A stretch of DNA of 64,000 bases from Streptomyces sp. NRRL F-2664 (GTDB taxonomy: Bacteria; Actinomycetota; Actinomycetes; Streptomycetales; Streptomycetaceae), in the NCBI RefSeq assembly GCF_000719345.1, contig NZ_JOFX01000020.1, forward strand, positions 155,882 to 219,881. Direction: 5' to 3'. This document shows, piece after piece, positions 55,281 through 64,000 of this stretch; the stretch's first letter is position 1; every line of letters begins with the position of its first letter. The position numbers and the translations under genes were made by a program. The notes beneath the pieces were generated by a model that saw only the letters and a program-made list of their open reading frames with translations, did no database searches and had not been told where the DNA came from.

Positions 55281-58169
55281 GTGAGCACCCAGGGGGCGGC
55301 GCTCCTCGACCGGCCGTCCGTCTCGGGCGGCGGCAGGTGCCTGGCGATGCAGCTGATCCTCGCGGTCGTCAGCGGCGGGTACGCCGTGGGCGCCGCCCTC
55401 AACTGGGGATCCGAGGACGTCGCTGAGATCATGGGCGACTTCGGGCTCAGTGCTGCCGGACTGCTGGCCGCCGTCTCCTGCTACAGCTACGCCCGCACGA
55501 TCGACAGCCGGGAACGCCCCGCCTGGCTGCTCTTCGCCTTCTCGTCCCTCATGGGTGCCTTCGGCAACGCCGTCTGGGGCTGGTACGAGGTGATCCTCGG
55601 CCAGGACGTGCCGAAGCCGTCGCTCGCCGACTTCGCCTTCCTCTGCTTCGCCCCGCCCGCCATCGTGGGCCTGCTCGTCCTCGCCAAACGCCCGGTCACC
55701 CGCGCCGGCTGGGTCTGCCTGGGCCTCGACTCCTGGCTCATCGGCGGCTCCCTGCTGACCCTGTCCTGGAGCCTCGCCCTCGCCCATGCGGCCCGGACCG
55801 CCCAGTCGGGCGCCCCCGGCAGCGTGCCGCGCGCCGCTCTCTCCCTCGCCTACCCCCTGCTGGACATCGCGCTCGTCTCGATGGTCCTCGTGCTGCACTT
55901 CCGGCGCAGCGAGACCAACCGCTCCGCCGTCAACACCGCCATCGCGGCACTGGCCCTGACCGTCCTCAGCGACGCCCTGTTCACCTCGCCCCTGCTGAGC
56001 GCCGAATACCAGTCCGGGCAGCTGCTCGACGCCGGCTGGTTCGCCGGCTCGCTGCTGCTCGCCTACGCCCCGTGGGGTGCCCGGCGCACCCCCGAGGGTC
56101 CGGCGCCCGCCGGGCCCCCACGCCGGGACCGGCCCCACAGCCGCCCGATCACCGGATCGCTGCCCGCCCTCACCCCGTACCTCGCGGCCGCCGTGTGCAC
56201 CCTCGGCATCCTCTACAACGTCGTGGACGGACGGAAGGTCGACCGGGTGGTCGTCTTCACGGGCTGCACCGTGGTGCTCGCCCTCGTCATCCGCCAGGGC
56301 ATCATGCTCCTGGACAACATCGCGCTGACCCAGGAACTGGCCCAGAAGGAGAACCACTTCCGCTCCCTGGTCCAGGGCTCCAGCGACGTCATCATGATCG
56401 CCGCGCCCACCGGGACGCTGCGCTACGTCAGCCCGGCCGCCGCCGGGGTGTACGGCCGCGAGGCGGAGGAGCTGGTCGGCACCGAGCTGGCCACCCTGAT
56501 CCACCCCGACGACCTCGGCCGGGTGGTGCACGAGGTGCGCCGCTTCCTCGCCGCGCCGCCCACCGAGGAGCCCACCACCCGCATCGAGTGCCGCTTCAAA
56601 TCGGGCGGCGGCGAGTGGATGAATGTGGAGTCGACCGTCAACCGCCACCAGGGCGGGCTCATCCTCAACAGCCGGGACGTCACCGAGCGGGTCCGGCTCC
56701 AGGCCCAGCTTCAGCACAGCGCGGAGCACGACGCGCTCACCGACCTCCCCAACCGGGCGCTCTTCACCCGGCGCGTGCGCCAGGCCCTGACGGGCCGCCG
56801 CGCGGGCGACCACAGCACCGCCGTGCTCTTCATCGACCTCGACGGCTTCAAGGCCGTCAACGACACCATCGGCCACCAGGCCGGCGACGAACTGCTCGTC
56901 GAGGCCGCGCGCCGGCTCCAGGACTCCGTCCGGGCCGGGGACACCGCCGCCCGGCTCGGCGGCGACGAGTTCGCCGCGCTGATCCTGGGCGACGGCAGCC
57001 GCGACCGCAGCGCCCGGGAGTACCAGGTCCGCGAGATCGCCGACCGGCTGCGCACCAGGCTCTCGCAGCCCTACCGGATCGGCGGCAGCGAGGTACGGGT
57101 CGCCGCCAGCATCGGCGTCGCCTTCGCCGACCCCGGGATCACCCCGTCGGACCTGATGCGCAACGCCGACCTGGCGATGTACCGGGCCAAGGCGGGCGGC
57201 AAGGACCGCGTCGAGACGTACGCGCCGCAGATGCAGGCCGAGGTGGCGCGCAAGGCCGAGCTGGCGGGGCGGCTGCGCACCGCACTGCACGAGGGCGAGT
57301 TCGCGCTGCTGCACCAGCCCGTCGTGTCGCTGGCCACCGGTGAGATCGCGGCCGTCGCCGCGCAGGCGAGGTGGCGCTCCGCCCAGGGCATCCTCTTCAC
57401 GCCGACGGAGTTCCTGCGGGTGGCCGAGTACAGCGAGGGCACGCGGGGATCCGGCGGCGGTGCGGGCCCCGACGCCTCCCGCACCGCCGAGCTGGGCCGC
57501 TGGCTGCTGCAGGAGGCTGTCGAGCAGGCTGCCGACCGGCACCGGGCCGGGCACGACGTGCCCGTGGCCGTACGGATGACCGCCCAGCGGCTCCTGGACA
57601 GCGCCATGCCGCTCGGCACCGTGGAAGCCCTGCTGACCCGGCACGGCCTGCCCTCCGGCGCCCTGGTGCTGGAGCTCGCCGTGTCCGACCCCAGGGTGCC
57701 CTTCGACGACCTGGAGCGGCGCCTGGCGGCCCTCCACCGGCTCGGGGTGGGCATCGCCCTGGACGGCTTCGGCAGCGGCTACGCGGCCATCAGTGCCCTG
57801 CGTCGCCTGCCCGTGGACATGCTCAAGCTGGACCGCGGCCTGGTGGAGGGCGTGGTCGAGTCCGCCCGTCTGCACAAGATCACGGCTGGCCTGTTGCGGA
57901 TCGCAAACGACCTCGGCATGCGTTCGGTGGCCGACGGTGTGGACCTGCCCGAGCAGGTGGCCGCCCTGCGCGCGATGGGGTGCACGCACGGCCAGGGGCT
58001 GGCCTTTTCCGGCCCCCTCGACGAGTACAGGCTGCGCCGTGCGCTGGTGCGCGGTACGTTCCCAGTACCGGGCGGAGCGGCCCAGCCGGCCCTGGCGGGC
58101 GGCTCCTCCGCGGGCTCCATGGTCATCCGTAGAGGCTCACATAATGAGACGCCCGTCCCACCTACTTGA
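55281..58169 (+). CDS. Membrane PAS-GGDEF-EAL cyclic-di-GMP protein with degenerate EAL
   Basis: About 962 residues. An N-terminal block of roughly ten hydrophobic helices (about residues 20-350) is followed by a PAS domain (about 355-470, IMIAAPTGTLRYVSPAA), a GGDEF domain near 559 with intact motif ([12 protein letters not shown]) and an RxxD-type inhibitory site (RAGD) five residues before it, and an EAL-like C-terminus (about 650-925). In the EAL domain, EAL reads AAQARW, the ITE Glu is lost, DDFGTG reads DGFGSG and the late Glu is Asp, so phosphodiesterase activity is unlikely. It sits just upstream of ilvB, like S. coelicolor SCO5511 from memory. Starts at 55194 or 55245 are possible, and GTG 55281 has the best ribosome site. 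Confidence 0.88.
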   Translation: MSTQGAALLDRPSVSGGGRCLAMQLILAVVSGGYAVGAALNWGSEDVAEIMGDFGLSAAGLLAAVSCYSYARTIDSRERPAWLLFAFSSLMGAFGNAVWGWYEVILGQDVPKPSLADFAFLCFAPPAIVGLLVLAKRPVTRAGWVCLGLDSWLIGGSLLTLSWSLALAHAARTAQSGAPGSVPRAALSLAYPLLDIALVSMVLVLHFRRSETNRSAVNTAIAALALTVLSDALFTSPLLSAEYQSGQLLDAGWFAGSLLLAYAPWGARRTPEGPAPAGPPRRDRPHSRPITGSLPALTPYLAAAVCTLGILYNVVDGRKVDRVVVFTGCTVVLALVIRQGIMLLDNIALTQELAQKENHFRSLVQGSSDVIMIAAPTGTLRYVSPAAAGVYGREAEELVGTELATLIHPDDLGRVVHEVRRFLAAPPTEEPTTRIECRFKSGGGEWMNVESTVNRHQGGLILNSRDVTERVRLQAQLQHSAEHDALTDLPNRALFTRRVRQALTGRRAGDHSTAVLFIDLDGFKAVNDTIGHQAGDELLVEAARRLQDSVRAGDTAARLGGDEFAALILGDGSRDRSAREYQVREIADRLRTRLSQPYRIGGSEVRVAASIGVAFADPGITPSDLMRNADLAMYRAKAGGKDRVETYAPQMQAEVARKAELAGRLRTALHEGEFALLHQPVVSLATGEIAAVAAQARWRSAQGILFTPTEFLRVAEYSEGTRGSGGGAGPDASRTAELGRWLLQEAVEQAADRHRAGHDVPVAVRMTAQRLLDSAMPLGTVEALLTRHGLPSGALVLELAVSDPRVPFDDLERRLAALHRLGVGIALDGFGSGYAAISALRRLPVDMLKLDRGLVEGVVESARLHKITAGLLRIANDLGMRSVADGVDLPEQVAALRAMGCTHGQGLAFSGPLDEYRLRRALVRGTFPVPGGAAQPALAGGSSAGSMVIRRGSHNETPVPPT

Positions 58170-58202
58170 CATCACCCTCCCGCCGGAGGGAGGGTCAGTG
58201 CC

Positions 58203-58244
58203 ATGCGCACCCGAATTCTCGTACTTGGAAAGCGCGTCGGCTGA
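58203..58244 (+). CDS. ilvB leader peptide
   Basis: A 13-codon open frame, MRTRILVLGKRVG, preceded by GGAGGGAGGG about 9 nt upstream. Four consecutive branched-chain codons (Ile-Leu-Val-Leu) in its middle make it a sensor of charged tRNA-Ile/Leu/Val. Stalling there should favour read-through of the terminator at 58287-58320 into ilvB. Confidence 0.85.
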   Translation: MRTRILVLGKRVG

Positions 58245-58286
58245 AGCTGGGGCCAGCATGTCCCCGCTCCGCACACCCGACGCGCT

Positions 58287-58320
58287 CCCCTCGCTTGCCT
58301 CCTGGCACGAGGGGTTTTTT
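58287..58320 (+). terminator. Attenuator terminator of ilvB
   Basis: CCCCTCG pairs with CGAGGGG, with an inner TGCC/GGCA extension, followed by TTTTTT. It ends 59 nt before the ilvB ATG. Confidence 0.9.
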
Positions 58321-58379
58321 GTTGCACTGGCACAGAGCCGAATCCGCGTAGAACCCTCAGCTTCGAGAAGAGAATGCCG

Positions 58380-60260
58380 ATGACCGAGCAGGCCACCGGG
58401 GCCCACCATCCGCAGCCGCGGCCCCGTTCCGGAGGACAGCAGTCCGCCGCAGTTGAGCACGTCACGGGTGCGCAGTCCCTCATCCGCTCTCTCGAAGAGG
58501 TGGGGTGCGACACCGTCTTCGGGATTCCGGGGGGTGCCATCCTCCCCGCGTACGACCCGATGATGGACTCCAAGAAGGTCCGTCACATCCTGGTCCGCCA
58601 CGAGCAGGGGGCCGGCCACGCCGCCACCGGCTACGCCCAGGCCACCGGCAAGGTCGGCGTCTGTATGGCCACGTCCGGCCCGGGCGCCACCAACCTGGTC
58701 ACCCCGATCGCCGACGCGCACATGGACTCCGTCCCGCTGGTCGCGATCACCGGCCAGGTCTCGTCCAAGGCGATCGGCACCGACGCCTTCCAGGAGGCGG
58801 ACATCGTCGGCATCACCATGCCGATCACCAAGCACAACTTCCTGGTCACCAGGGCCGAGGACATCCCGAAGACGATCGCCGAGGCGTTCCACATCGCCGC
58901 CACCGGCCGTCCGGGCCCGGTCCTCGTCGACATCGCCAAGGACGCCCTGCAGGCCAAGACCACCTTCGCGTGGCCGCCCTCCCAGGACCTCCCCGGCTAC
59001 CGGCCGGTCACCAAGCCGCACGCCAAGCAGATCCGCGAGGCCGCCAAGCTCATCTGCCAGGCCAAGCGCCCGGTGCTGTACGTCGGCGGCGGCGTCATGA
59101 AGTCCGGTGCCACCGCCGAGCTGAAGGTCCTGGCCGAGCTGACCGGTGTGCCGGTCTGCACCACCCTGATGGCGCTGGGCTCCTTCCCCGACAGCCACCC
59201 GCTGCACGTCGGCATGCCCGGCATGCACGGCTCGGTCACCGGCGTCACCGCGCTGCAGAAGTCGGACCTGCTGATCGCGCTCGGCACCCGCTTCGACGAC
59301 CGGGTCACCGGCAAGCTGGACAGCTTCGCCCCCTACGCCAAGATCATCCACGCGGACATCGACCCGGCCGAGATCGGCAAGAACCGCGCCGTCGACGTCC
59401 CGATCGTCGGTGACGCCCGCGAGGTCATCGCCGACCTGATCCAGGCGGTCCAGGCGGAGCACACCGAGGGCCACGCCGGCGACTACACCGCCTGGTGGAA
59501 CGACCTCAACCGGTGGCGCGAGACCTACCCCCTGGGCTACGACCTGCCCGAGGACGGCAGCCTGTCGCCGCAGCAGGTCATCGAGCGGATCGGCGCGCTC
59601 GCGCCGAAGGGCACCGTCTTCGCGGCGGGCGTCGGCCAGCACCAGATGTGGGCCTCGCACTTCGTCAAGTACGAGGAGCCCCGCACCTGGCTGAACTCCG
59701 GCGGCGCCGGAACCATGGGCTACGCGGTCCCGGCCGCGATGGGCGCCAAGGTCGGCATGCCCGAGCGCACGGTCTGGGCGATCGACGGCGACGGCTGCTT
59801 CCAGATGACCAATCAGGAACTGGTCACCTGCGCCCTCAACAACATCCCGATCAAGGTCGCGATCATCAACAACGGTGCCCTGGGCATGGTCCGCCAGTGG
59901 CAGACGCTGTTCTACAACCAGCGGTACTCCAACACCGTGCTGCACGCCGACGAGACCGGCCACGACACGGTCGGCTCCCAGCTCGGCGAGTCCACCGCCC
60001 CCCGCAAGGGCACGCGCGTCCCGGACTTCGTCAAGCTGTCCGAGGCCATGGGCTGCGTCGCCCTGCGCTGCGAGGACCCGGCCGACCTGGACAAGGTCAT
60101 CGCCGAGGCCAACGCGATCAACGACCGTACCGTCGTCATCGACTTCATCGTCCACGAGGACGCCATGGTGTGGCCGATGGTCGCCGCCGGCACCTCCAAC
60201 GACGAGGTCATGGCGGCCCGGGGCGTCCGTCCCGACTTCGGCGACAACGAAGACGACTGA
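58380..60260 (+). CDS. ilvB: Acetolactate synthase large subunit
   Basis: A 626-residue TPP/FAD enzyme that joins two pyruvates (or pyruvate plus 2-oxobutyrate) to acetolactate or acetohydroxybutyrate in valine/leucine/isoleucine synthesis. Hallmarks are [35 protein letters not shown] (with the catalytic Glu), [18 protein letters not shown], and the TPP fold [15 protein letters not shown] with [15 protein letters not shown] 58380 is preferred over ATG 58374 because GAGAAGAG lies at about 8 nt. It is expressed through the attenuator upstream and is followed by ilvN at 31 bp. Confidence 0.95.
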   Translation: MTEQATGAHHPQPRPRSGGQQSAAVEHVTGAQSLIRSLEEVGCDTVFGIPGGAILPAYDPMMDSKKVRHILVRHEQGAGHAATGYAQATGKVGVCMATSGPGATNLVTPIADAHMDSVPLVAITGQVSSKAIGTDAFQEADIVGITMPITKHNFLVTRAEDIPKTIAEAFHIAATGRPGPVLVDIAKDALQAKTTFAWPPSQDLPGYRPVTKPHAKQIREAAKLICQAKRPVLYVGGGVMKSGATAELKVLAELTGVPVCTTLMALGSFPDSHPLHVGMPGMHGSVTGVTALQKSDLLIALGTRFDDRVTGKLDSFAPYAKIIHADIDPAEIGKNRAVDVPIVGDAREVIADLIQAVQAEHTEGHAGDYTAWWNDLNRWRETYPLGYDLPEDGSLSPQQVIERIGALAPKGTVFAAGVGQHQMWASHFVKYEEPRTWLNSGGAGTMGYAVPAAMGAKVGMPERTVWAIDGDGCFQMTNQELVTCALNNIPIKVAIINNGALGMVRQWQTLFYNQRYSNTVLHADETGHDTVGSQLGESTAPRKGTRVPDFVKLSEAMGCVALRCEDPADLDKVIAEANAINDRTVVIDFIVHEDAMVWPMVAAGTSNDEVMAARGVRPDFGDNEDD

Positions 60261-61967
<1,707 letters not shown>

Positions 61968-61975
61968 TCGCGTGG

Positions 61976-62010
61976 CGGCGGGGCCGGGACGTTCGGGTCC
62001 CGGCCCGCCG
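61976..62010 (+). terminator. Terminator of ilvC
   Basis: CGGCGGGGCCGGGAC pairs with GTCCCGGCCCGCCG (14 bp with one bulged G), 9 bp after the ilvC stop. Confidence 0.85.
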
Positions 62011-62276
62011 TGCATCACCGGGCGGTACGGCACCTGCCGCACCGGTGGCCGGCGCGCCGGGATCGGAGCCCCTCCGGGCCCCGGCTTGTCCAACCCGGCC
62101 AACCACGGAAGAGTGATCCTTCCGGACAGGCGGAAAACCGGCCCGTCAGCGCCACTACACTGCTCAACACATACGCGTCAGGCCCACAGTGTCGTGCGTC
62201 TTCCACGCGGCTACCCCCTCCACCGCCTGCGGCCGTCGGGACGGCCGTCCGCACTGGACTTGTGAGGATGACCCAC
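62011..62276 (+). promoter_or_regulatory. serA promoter and leader region
   Basis: About 265 bp. A -10-like TACACT lies at 62156-62161. Upstream is the inverted repeat CGGAAG-AGTGATC-CTTCCG (62106-62124), a candidate operator or hairpin. A ribosome site GTGAGGA lies just before GTG 62277. No small open frame with serine codons was noticed. Confidence 0.5.
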
Positions 62277-63866
62277 GTGAGCTCGAAACCTGTCGTACTC
62301 ATCGCCGAAGAGCTGTCGCCCGCCACTGTCGAGGCGCTCGGCCCGGACTTCGAGATCCGCCACTGCAACGGCGCCGACCGCGCCGAGCTGCTGCCCGCGA
62401 TCGCCGACGTCGACGCGATCCTCGTCCGCTCCGCGACGAAGGTCGACGCGGAGGCCATCGCCGCGGCGAAGAAGCTCAAGGTCGTCGCCCGCGCCGGCGT
62501 CGGTCTGGACAACGTAGACGTCTCCGCCGCCACCAAGGCCGGCGTGATGGTCGTCAACGCCCCGACCTCGAACATCGTGACCGCGGCCGAGCTCGCCTGC
62601 GGCCTGCTCGTCGCCACCGCCCGCAACATCCCGCAGGCCAACACCGCCCTGAAGAACGGCGAGTGGAAGCGGAACAAGTACACGGGCGTCGAGCTCAGCG
62701 AGAAGACCCTCGGTGTCGTCGGCCTCGGCCGCATCGGCGTCCTCGTCGCGCAGCGCATGTCGGCCTTCGGCATGAAGATCGTCGCGTACGACCCCTACGT
62801 CCAGCCCGCGCGCGCCGCCCAGATGGGCGTCAAGATGCTGACGCTGGACGAGCTCCTGGAGGTCGCCGACTTCATCACGGTGCACCTGCCCAAGACCCCC
62901 GAGACCCTCGGCCTCATCGGCGACGAGGCCCTGCACAAGGTCAAGCCGTCCGTGCGCATCGCCAACGCCGCGCGCGGCGGCATCGTGGACGAGGCCGCCC
63001 TGTACTCGGCCATCAAGGAGGGCCGCGTCGCCGGCGCCGGCCTCGACGTGTACGCGAAGGAGCCCTGCACGGACTCCCCGCTCTTCGAGCTGGACCAGGT
63101 CGTCTGCACCCCCCACCTCGGCGCGTCCACGGACGAGGCCCAGGAGAAGGCCGGTGTCTCGGTCGCCAAGTCGGTGCGCCTCGCCCTCGCCGGTGAGCTG
63201 GTGCCGGACGCGGTCAACGTCCAGGGCGGCGTCATCGCCGAGGACGTCCGGCCGGGCCTGCCGCTCGCCGAGAAGCTCGGCCGCATCTTCACCGCCCTCG
63301 CCGGCGAGGTCGCCGTCCGCCTCGACGTCGAGGTCTGCGGCGAGATCACCCAGCACGACGTCAAGGTGCTCGAACTCTCCGCGCTCAAGGGAGTCTTCGA
63401 GGACGTCGTCGACGAGACGGTCTCCTACGTCAACGCTCCGCTGTTCGCGCAGGAGCGCGGGGTGGAGGTGCGCCTGACCACCAGCTCGGAGTCCCCGGAC
63501 CACCGCAACGTGGTGACGGTGCGCGGCACCCTCTCGGACGGCCAGGAGGTGTCGGTCTCCGGCACGCTCGCGGGCCCCAAGCACCTGCAGAAGATCGTGG
63601 GCATCGGCGAGTACGACGTGGACCTGGCGCTCGCCGACTACATGGTCGTGCTGCGCTACACCGACCGTCCCGGCGTGGTCGGCACCGTCGGCCGCGTCCT
63701 CGGTGAGGGCGGCCTGAACATCGCGGGCATGCAGGTGGCCCGTGCGGAGGAGCACGGCGAGGCCCTCGCGGTCCTCACCGTCGACGCCGAGGTGCCGGCG
63801 AACGTCCTCGCGGACATCGCCGCCGAGATCGGCGCCGTTTCGGCGCGCACCGTCAGCCTCGCCTGA
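62277..63866 (+). CDS. serA: D-3-phosphoglycerate dehydrogenase (long form)
   Basis: A 529-residue long-form SerA, the first step of serine synthesis from 3-phosphoglycerate. The dehydrogenase part (about 1-315) has the NAD motif VVGLGRIG, the catalytic Arg/Glu/His regions in NAARGGIVDEAAL, DVYAKEPCTDSPLF and TPHLGASTDEAQ. The intervening ASB domain (about 320-455) and C-terminal ACT domain (about 455-529, VVLRYTDRPGVVGTVGRVL) match the M. tuberculosis type, which is serine-inhibited. GTG 62277 gives the usual start SSKPVVLIAEELS, and ATG 62268 is three codons upstream. Confidence 0.95.
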   Translation: MSSKPVVLIAEELSPATVEALGPDFEIRHCNGADRAELLPAIADVDAILVRSATKVDAEAIAAAKKLKVVARAGVGLDNVDVSAATKAGVMVVNAPTSNIVTAAELACGLLVATARNIPQANTALKNGEWKRNKYTGVELSEKTLGVVGLGRIGVLVAQRMSAFGMKIVAYDPYVQPARAAQMGVKMLTLDELLEVADFITVHLPKTPETLGLIGDEALHKVKPSVRIANAARGGIVDEAALYSAIKEGRVAGAGLDVYAKEPCTDSPLFELDQVVCTPHLGASTDEAQEKAGVSVAKSVRLALAGELVPDAVNVQGGVIAEDVRPGLPLAEKLGRIFTALAGEVAVRLDVEVCGEITQHDVKVLELSALKGVFEDVVDETVSYVNAPLFAQERGVEVRLTTSSESPDHRNVVTVRGTLSDGQEVSVSGTLAGPKHLQKIVGIGEYDVDLALADYMVVLRYTDRPGVVGTVGRVLGEGGLNIAGMQVARAEEHGEALAVLTVDAEVPANVLADIAAEIGAVSARTVSLA

Positions 63867-63951
63867 CGCCGCCCGGCAGGTACATGAGAAGGGCCCGGGG
63901 GTGAACTAGGTTCTAGTGGTCGTCGCAACACCCCAGTTCAGGGGGTATGCG

Positions 63952-64000
63952 ATGGACTTCGAGATCCGGGAGAAGAGGACGGCCCAGGGCCCCGTCAAGC
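63952..64000 (+). CDS. Partial CDS at right edge, possible IS transposase start
   Basis: Sixteen codons from ATG 63952: MDFEIREKRTAQGPVK, cut by the window end. Immediately upstream is a sharply different sequence with a small palindrome ACTAG-GTT-CTAGT (63905-63917), then GTGGTCGTCGCAACACCCC. This arrangement and the basic N-terminus recall the left end of an IS30-like element, but the fragment is too short to be sure. Confidence 0.35.
   Translation, partial: MDFEIREKRTAQGPVK

Larger units (their letters stand above)
58139..58320 (+). promoter_or_regulatory. ilvB promoter-leader with attenuator
   Basis: The -10-like CATAAT at 58139-58144 (inside the end of the upstream gene) and TTGACA at 58166-58171 are promoter candidates. 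A leader-peptide gene follows (58203-58244), then a small hairpin GCTGG/CCAGC (58246-58257) and a terminator hairpin CCCCTCG/CGAGGGG with inner TGCC/GGCA and a T6 run (58287-58320). The order of peptide, alternative hairpin and T-run terminator is the classical layout of amino-acid attenuation. Confidence 0.85.

Noticed and set aside
54879..57989. A 1036-codon minus-strand open frame over the GGDEF gene
   Set aside because: Same type of high-GC shadow frame, with no recognisable protein features.

Overview
The window is a high-GC chromosomal segment of a Streptomyces species. Evidence: strong GC bias at third codon positions, frequent GTG/TTG starts, many probable leaderless transcripts, a tandem glycine riboswitch, a TTA (bldA-type) codon, a DmdR-type iron box, and a gene order that I recognise from memory as the S. 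coelicolor sdaA-glyA-gcv to ligA to gatCAB to ilvBNC-serA core region. No rRNA, tRNA, CRISPR array or prophage was seen. One possible insertion-sequence edge lies at the extreme right end.

Layout. 0-6 kb: a small ATPase-type regulator, a lipoprotein pair (NodB-like deacetylase fold plus beta-propeller), an EF-hand protein, a PadR regulator and several small secreted or cytosolic proteins. 6-13.6 kb: a serine/glycine block. On the minus strand gcvT, gcvH and glyA follow a tandem glycine riboswitch, with sdaA further downstream. On the plus strand sit an ATP-binding protein and two SseB-type proteins. 14-20.2 kb: a five-gene oligopeptide ABC transporter operon. 20.5-27.8 kb: a TRIC-type membrane protein, a thioesterase, a cysteine desulfurase, an amidase, the tRNA thiolase mnmA, a quinone-oxidoreductase-like gene divergent from a GlxA-type regulator, and a DUF1330 protein. 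27.8-33 kb: a frameshifted hypothetical gene, an SDR coupled to a MetE-like protein, and ligA. 33.3-41.9 kb: a GGDEF-EAL protein carrying a TTA codon (rmdB-like), gatC-gatA-small membrane protein-gatB, and a membrane Ser/Thr kinase with an extracellular C-terminal domain.

42-51 kb is the most accessory-looking part. A divergent iron-box-controlled locus encodes a penicillin-acylase-family hydrolase, a siderophore-type acyltransferase and a siderophore-interacting flavoprotein. It is followed by acetyltransferases, a cupin, an MMPL exporter and the remnant of a LuxR/AAA regulator. 51.4-55 kb holds a PQQ-type sugar dehydrogenase lipoprotein, an aldo/keto reductase and a 2-hydroxyacid dehydrogenase. 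55.2-63.9 kb holds a PAS-GGDEF-degenerate-EAL membrane protein, then ilvB (with a leader peptide and attenuator), ilvN, ilvC and serA.

Themes: amino-acid economy (serine/glycine turnover at one end, branched-chain amino acid and serine synthesis at the other), two c-di-GMP proteins tied to development, and one iron-regulated siderophore-related locus. Most of the window is conserved core. The strongest items for follow-up are the iron-box locus, the TTA codon in the rmdB-like gene, and the degenerate EAL domain.
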